From assembly GCA_024196135.1 (NCBI GenBank), contig JAMQCK010001157.1, positions 1-11,371 on the forward strand: DNA of 11,371 nt, given 5' to 3'. This document shows, in pieces, positions 7,769-11,371 of this stretch. The DNA is from Pleurotus ostreatus/Saccharomyces cerevisiae fusant (lineage: Eukaryota; Opisthokonta). The notes beneath the pieces were generated by a model. It made no database searches and was not told where the DNA came from. It saw only the letters and a list, made by a program, of their open reading frames with translations. The position numbers and the translations under genes are program-made. Position 1 is the stretch's first letter; every line of letters starts with the position of its first letter.

Positions 7769-9369
7769 CTATGCGAAGTACATAAGGTCATTCTTCTTCT
7801 TGCTTTGTACTGGTGAACGACGTCAGCCCACATTTATCTTCCACAAATGGCGAACATACCTTCCGCAATACCGCTCAAGAAGTGCTCGTGACCGAGCTGC
7901 GTCGCGCCCTCCCTCAAAGCGATCATACCGGCCTCGACACAGACCGCCTTCAGCTGCGCACCATTGAACTCATCCGTGCTGCGAGCAAGCTCCTCGTAGT
8001 TCACGTCGTCGCTGACGGACATCTTGCGGGAGTGGATCTCGAGGATGCGGCTGCGCGCAGTCTCGTTAGGCAAGGGGAACTCGATCTTGCGGTCTAAACG
8101 ACCAGAACGAAGCAGGGCGGGGTCGAGGATATCGATACGATTGGTGGCGGCAATGACCTAGAGACCAGTAAGCCGTTCGGTTACTTTGTAGGACGAAGAA
8201 CGCTAGACGTACCTTGATGCGCTCGTCACTGCTGAAGCCGTCCAGCTGGTTGAGTAACTCCAACATGGTCCGCTGCACCTCACGGTCACCGCTCTTCTCG
8301 GAGTCGAACCGCTTCGTGCCAATGGCGTCCAACTCATCAATGAAGATGATTGCGGGCGCCTTCTCCTTCGCCAGCGCAAACGCGTCGCGCACGAGCTTCG
8401 CACCGTCACCAATGAACATCTGCACCAGGGACGGACCAGCGAGCTTCAAGTAGCATGCCTGCGTCTGTGCCGCGCACGCCCTCGCCAGCAGCGTCTTCCC
8501 AGTACCAGGCGGACCGTACATCAACGCGCCCTTCGGCGGCTTAATGCCCAGGGTCTTGAAGCGGTCTGCCTCCTTCATCGGGAGCACGATCGCCTCCACA
8601 AGCTCCTCGATCTGCTTCTCGAGGCCACCGATGTCGGTGTACTGCTCCGTCGGGCGCTCGTCAACCTCCATCGCCTTCACACGGGAGTCGAATTCGGCGG
8701 GGAGGGTGTCGAGAATGAGGTAGGAGTCCTTGTTTACGCCAACGAGGTCGGAGGGCTGCAGCTTCTCGTGCGGGACGAGGCCGATCATGGGGAGGAAGAC
8801 CGTTTGACGCGTTGAGGTCTTGATGACCGCGCACTTGCCCTTGCGCATGGACTCCTGATCCTGGTTCGCGCCGTCCTCATTGCCATCCGGGTCCATGTCG
8901 AGGATCTGGGAGAGTACCGCGTAAGCAAGAGGTGCCTGTAATCCTGCCTTCATGCGACGCACCTCAACGACATTGCCGACTAGATATGGCAGGACCTTGT
9001 TCTGTTTGATCTTCTCGCCATTGTCGCGGATCTTCTCCTTCATCATGCTCTGTTCGTGCTGTAGCCGCAAAGTCTCCGAGCGCATAACCTAGCATATTGA
9101 TGAGTACTTCTCGCTCATACGCGTCGCGTTCAATTACGCACCTTGATGTCGTTGTCTATTAACCGTGTTCTGGAGATAATCTCGTCCGTGCTCAGGCTCA
9201 AGATGTCTTCTGGGATGTCATCCCACGTCTCCTCTGCAGGTGGTGCATCCGGGGTGGTGTCCATCGCGGCAGCGCCATCTTGGGCTGGAGTGCTACTTGA
9301 CTGCTCAGGCTTCTTCTCAGGGTTTCCAGAGGGGTTCGGAGGATCGTTGGGGGGTTGAGCAGAGGACAT
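7769..9369 (-). CDS. RPT5: 26S proteasome regulatory ATPase Rpt5 (461 aa, 5 exons)
   Basis: Exons on the minus strand: 9142-9369, 8963-9088, 8213-8905, 7860-8157 and 7769-7809; introns of 53, 57, 55 and 50 nt; 462 codons including TAG. Rpt5 (PSMC3) is one of six AAA+ ATPases of the 19S base that unfold ubiquitinated substrates and open the 20S gate. Seen: a Pro/Ser-rich N-terminal tail (1-45), a coiled-coil segment leading into the OB domain (about 76-190), Walker A GPPGTGKT (249-256), Walker B IIFIDE (304-309), and the second region of homology [20 protein letters not shown] with arginine fingers R366 and R369. The C-terminus, encoded by a 41-nt last exon, is [13 protein letters not shown]. 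The final YFA occupies the HbYX position but with Phe where Tyr is usual. The tail makes it slightly longer than human or yeast Rpt5. The second intron has no stop and is a multiple of three. The gene converges with VPS37. Confidence 0.97.
8906..8962 (-). other. RPT5: RPT5 intron 2: stop-free, in-frame 57-nt intron
   Basis: Donor GTGCGT starts at 8962 after the codons for GNVVE; the acceptor CCCAG ends at 8906 before ILDMDP. The intron is 57 nt, phase 0 and contains no stop, so unspliced mRNA would encode 19 extra residues (beginning VRRMKAG). Removing it restores the family-like join VVE-ILDMDP, which supports it being an intron. Confidence 0.88.
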
Positions 9370-9466
9370 GATGGCGAGGACGAGGCAAGGTAATTGATGC
9401 GCGAATGGCGGTCGACGCGACTGGGTGACGCGTTCAGCCCAGGGCGTTAGTCATCATCCATCAATC

Positions 9467-9480
9467 CCCGCACGTGGGGT
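9467..9480. promoter_or_regulatory. RPT5: CACGTG element in a near-palindrome upstream of RPT5
   Basis: CCCCGCACGTGGGG is a near-perfect inverted repeat centred on CACGTG (9471-9476), about 100 nt upstream of the RPT5 ATG. CACGTG is the core site for bHLH-type fungal regulators. Function here is inferred from position and symmetry only. Confidence 0.4.
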
Positions 9481-9598
9481 GGACCTACAAGTCCTCCTCA
9501 ACCTCGACGAGCGCAAGCTCCCTTCAACCAAGCAGCATTGTGGATCTATCCTCTATAAATGAATGAATCGCCCAGTATTACAGCTTCCGATGTGTCCA

Positions 9599-9604
9599 TT
9601 TATT
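9599..9604 (-). terminator. Candidate polyadenylation signal AATAAA for the Ras GEF gene
   Basis: TTTATT on the plus strand reads AATAAA on the minus strand, about 370 nt downstream of the Ras GEF stop and at the end of a pyrimidine-rich stretch. It is the canonical hexamer, though fungal genes often use variants, so the true 3' end could be elsewhere. Confidence 0.4.
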
Positions 9605-9790
9605 AGTAGTCCCGCGCACGAATACAGAAGTACGACACAGCAATGACGAAGTTACAGAAGCGAATAAAAAGGGAGAAAGAAAGTGGGCGGTATGCAGTGG
9701 CAAGGCGGACAAAGATACACACACTAGACAATACGAACAAAAGTGAAGCACAACCGAGCCACAGAGAGGAGAGGAGGGACCAATGTTGAT

Positions 9791-9826
9791 AATGCATGGG
9801 AAAAGAAGAGGGAGCAATGCATGGGA
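9791..9826. repeat. Direct repeat AATGCATGGGA in the Ras GEF 3' UTR
   Basis: AATGCATGGGA occurs at 9791-9801 and again at 9816-9826, 25 nt apart. On the transcript strand it reads TCCCATGCATT. It could be a small duplication or a pair of binding sites; nothing else supports a role. Confidence 0.45.
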
Positions 9827-9971
9827 GAGGCTCGCTGCGATGGCGCGAGTTGTAGACCGCGAGGCGACGGTCGAGGTATGTAGGAGTGAATGTGCGAGGT
9901 GCAGTATAGAAACATGAAGTGCCGCAAGTCCCAGAATATACAATGCCAGACGAATGAGAACAATGGGTAGA

Positions 9972-11371
9972 TTAAATGGGTTGCGGCTGCGCGGACTGCG
10001 AGCGAGATGTCCAAGGGAACAGCTGCTTCACCTCGGTCGAGGGTGTGGGTGGCGGAGGATCGGCGGACCGCTTCGGCTCGACCATAAGACTACAATTCTC
10101 GTCAGTAAACAGCAATCGCAATGACGTCAAAAGCGCACCTTCGTCGGTACAGGTCCTGCAAGTCACCGTTCCTCCGTGACTTTTGGAACACGAAGTTGAG
10201 GTACTCATGCACCTCAGGGATCTCCTTGAGGTTGTACGGCACCTGGAATCGTTGCATGTCTAGAAGATAACTCATCAGTAAGCGCCGCGACGGTCAACCA
10301 ACGACAGGCACCTTGCACGATTCTGGCCAGCTTGTGGTACTTGTTGAAGTTGATGAGCTGCTTGGACTGGTTCGTTGGCGAAGCCCGATGAGAAGGATTG
10401 CCCTCCCGGCAGAAGGTGACGTCCGTCAAGTACAGGCCTACACATCATCAGCATGTGCTCCGGAAAGGACGACAAACGAACTTACCTAGGAAAGGCACAG
10501 CGGGGGGTGCGGTATTCCTAAGCCTTGCGCGGTACTCGCGATAGTTACGAGAATGGTCGGCCAATTTGCGCATGGCCTCGAGTTGGACCTTGTTCTTCTG
10601 CGGAAGACCCTACATGACGCCTATCAGCGTATGGTTCACCTCAGATACGCGTTACTCGCATTCCATGTCTGGTGTAGTCGCGCGATCGTCGACGAGTCCA
10701 GCGCAGCCAGCACCGAACGGGACGTGCTGAAGTTGTTCAACGCAGTGCAACGCTGAAAAGGCCCTTCAGTAACATAGCACAAGCAACAGAAAGAGTGCAC
10801 TCACATCCGCCAACTTGATGAAAAACTTCACCAGCGCCGTCCTCTTCTTCGCATCCGCCTCATTCAGAATACTCTCCGCCACCCAACCCGTAATCACCGT
10901 ACTCAAACTCGACATCGCCTTCACATTCACCGGCTTCGCGTCCGCCTGCCCCGTCTCCAGCACCTCCTCCGGCTGGATCGCGCAGTACAAATTGCACTCC
11001 ATGATCGTCATCTGCCGCGCCAGCTCCAGCGCGTCAAAGTCCGTTATGGAAATCGACGCGAAGTTGCGCGCGCGCAGCGCCGCCAGCAGCGTCTTCGTCA
11101 TCGTCGGCCGCGGTATCTCCGACGGCTGCACGACGAGCGGCGTCGGCGGGTTGATCGACATGCCCGGGTCGCGGCTGCGGTCGCCCTTGGGGCTCACGCC
11201 GAGGTCCATCGAGCGCCGGCGCATGTCGAGGAGGTCGAGGATGCGTGCCGCGGGGCCGGGGAACATGACGGCGAGTGCGTTCTGCGTGAAGGCGGCGAGG
11301 TCGTTTAGGACGGCGTCGTCGACGCCGGAGCGCCAGTACGTCTCCGCCCAGCTTTTGATGAAGTTCGAGAC
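9972..11371 (-). CDS. Ras guanine nucleotide exchange factor, Cdc25 type (C-terminal 382 aa, 6 exons visible)
   Basis: Exons on the minus strand: 10805-11371 (continues past the right edge), 10660-10752, 10486-10609, 10312-10437, 10139-10259 and 9972-10089; introns of 52, 50, 48, 52 and 49 nt; 383 codons including the stop. It loads GTP onto Ras-family GTPases at membranes. The first visible residues (FIKSWAETYW, then VLNDLAAFTQNAL) are the end of the RasGEF N-terminal (REM) domain. A Pro-rich linker (about 60-100) leads to the catalytic Cdc25 domain (about 111-345), with LELARQMTIMECNLYCAI, FFIKLADRC, LNNFSTSRSVLAAL, EAMRKL, PAVPFLGLYLTDVTF, EGNPS, INFNKYHKLARIVQDMQRFQ and PYNLKEIPEVHEYL. 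A Pro/Ser-rich tail ends QPQPI. The 50-nt second visible intron appears to use a GC donor. The N-terminal part, often including SH3 in Cdc25 homologues, lies outside the window, so the exact orthologue cannot be fixed. Confidence 0.94.
10610..10659 (-). other. Probable GC-AG intron in the Ras GEF gene
   Basis: Exon 10660-10752 ends in codons for QTWN and the next exon starts GLPQKNK at 10609. Both frames are fixed by family motifs, and the junction must be phase 0. No GT lies at a codon boundary there; the only donor-like fit is AAT|GCGAGT, a GC donor with a good +3 to +6 match. A CTGAT branch site and a TAG acceptor follow. The join gives W-N-G-L-P-Q-K, matching the spacing of W-E-K-V-P-S-K in SOS-type GEFs. 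Confidence 0.72.

Larger units (their letters stand above)
9370..9971. other. Intergenic region: Ras GEF 3' UTR and RPT5 promoter
   Basis: This 602-nt gene-free stretch lies between the Ras GEF stop and the RPT5 start, both on the minus strand. The part next to the Ras GEF (about 9600-9971) is pyrimidine-rich on the coding strand and ends near an AATAAA signal, so it reads as 3' UTR. The rest (about 9370-9590) should be the RPT5 promoter and contains a CACGTG element. ORFs here encode low-complexity hydrophobic peptides and look spurious. Confidence 0.6.

Noticed and set aside
7312..7833. A 173-codon minus-strand ORF between RPT5 and VPS37
   Set aside because: It lies opposite the VPS37 last exon, whose protein matches the Mod_r family, and it has no recognisable domain.
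9578..10014. Overlapping minus-strand ORFs encoding hydrophobic, His/Ser-rich peptides
   Set aside because: They arise from the pyrimidine-rich 3' UTR of the Ras GEF gene in unrelated frames and start inside its last exon or use non-ATG codons.
1..11371. CRISPR array, tRNA, rRNA, insertion sequence or retrotransposon
   Set aside because: I saw no regularly spaced repeats, tRNA-like cloverleaf sequence, transposase or reverse transcriptase motifs, or long terminal repeats. The intron-rich genes also show this is a eukaryotic genome.

Overview
The window looks like nuclear DNA of a filamentous basidiomycete, most likely an Agaricomycete. The base composition is moderately GC-rich. Genes are densely packed and alternate between strands. 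Spliced genes have many tiny introns, mostly 48-65 nt, with GTRNGT-type donors, CTNAC/CTGAT-like branch sites and CAG/TAG acceptors. The F-box/leucine-rich proteins are of the kind that is expanded in mushroom-forming fungi. The genus cannot be named from this sequence alone.

Left half (1-5598): a cluster of related F-box/LRR-type genes. Three lie head-to-tail on the minus strand: an N-terminal fragment cut by the left edge (1-198), a complete gene (576-2177) and another complete gene (2448-4013). A fourth relative on the plus strand (4549-5598) has only the C-terminal LRR-like half and no F-box. It is divergent from the third gene across a 535-nt region holding a TATA box. All three minus-strand members have a good small intron candidate a few bases upstream of the chosen ATG.

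Right half (5714-11371): four conserved housekeeping or signalling genes, whose exons I assembled by reading frame, splice signals and family similarity. They are RRP40 (RNA exosome cap subunit, minus, 4 exons, 228 aa), VPS37 (ESCRT-I Mod_r subunit, plus, 4 exons, 203 aa), RPT5 (26S proteasome base ATPase, minus, 5 exons, 461 aa) and the C-terminal 382 aa of a Cdc25-type Ras guanine nucleotide exchange factor (minus, 6 exons visible, continuing past the right edge). RRP40 and VPS37 are divergent over 210 nt. VPS37 and RPT5 converge with 159 nt between stops, and the F-box relative and RRP40 converge with 115 nt.

The genes do not form one pathway. Proteasome and F-box (SCF) genes both belong to ubiquitin-dependent degradation, but their adjacency looks incidental. 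I see no CRISPR array, rRNA, tRNA, transposon or biosynthetic cluster. The most interesting details are at gene-structure level: the headless F-box relative, the shared intron placement, a stop-free in-frame intron in RPT5, a Phe in the RPT5 HbYX tail and a probable GC-AG intron in the Ras GEF.
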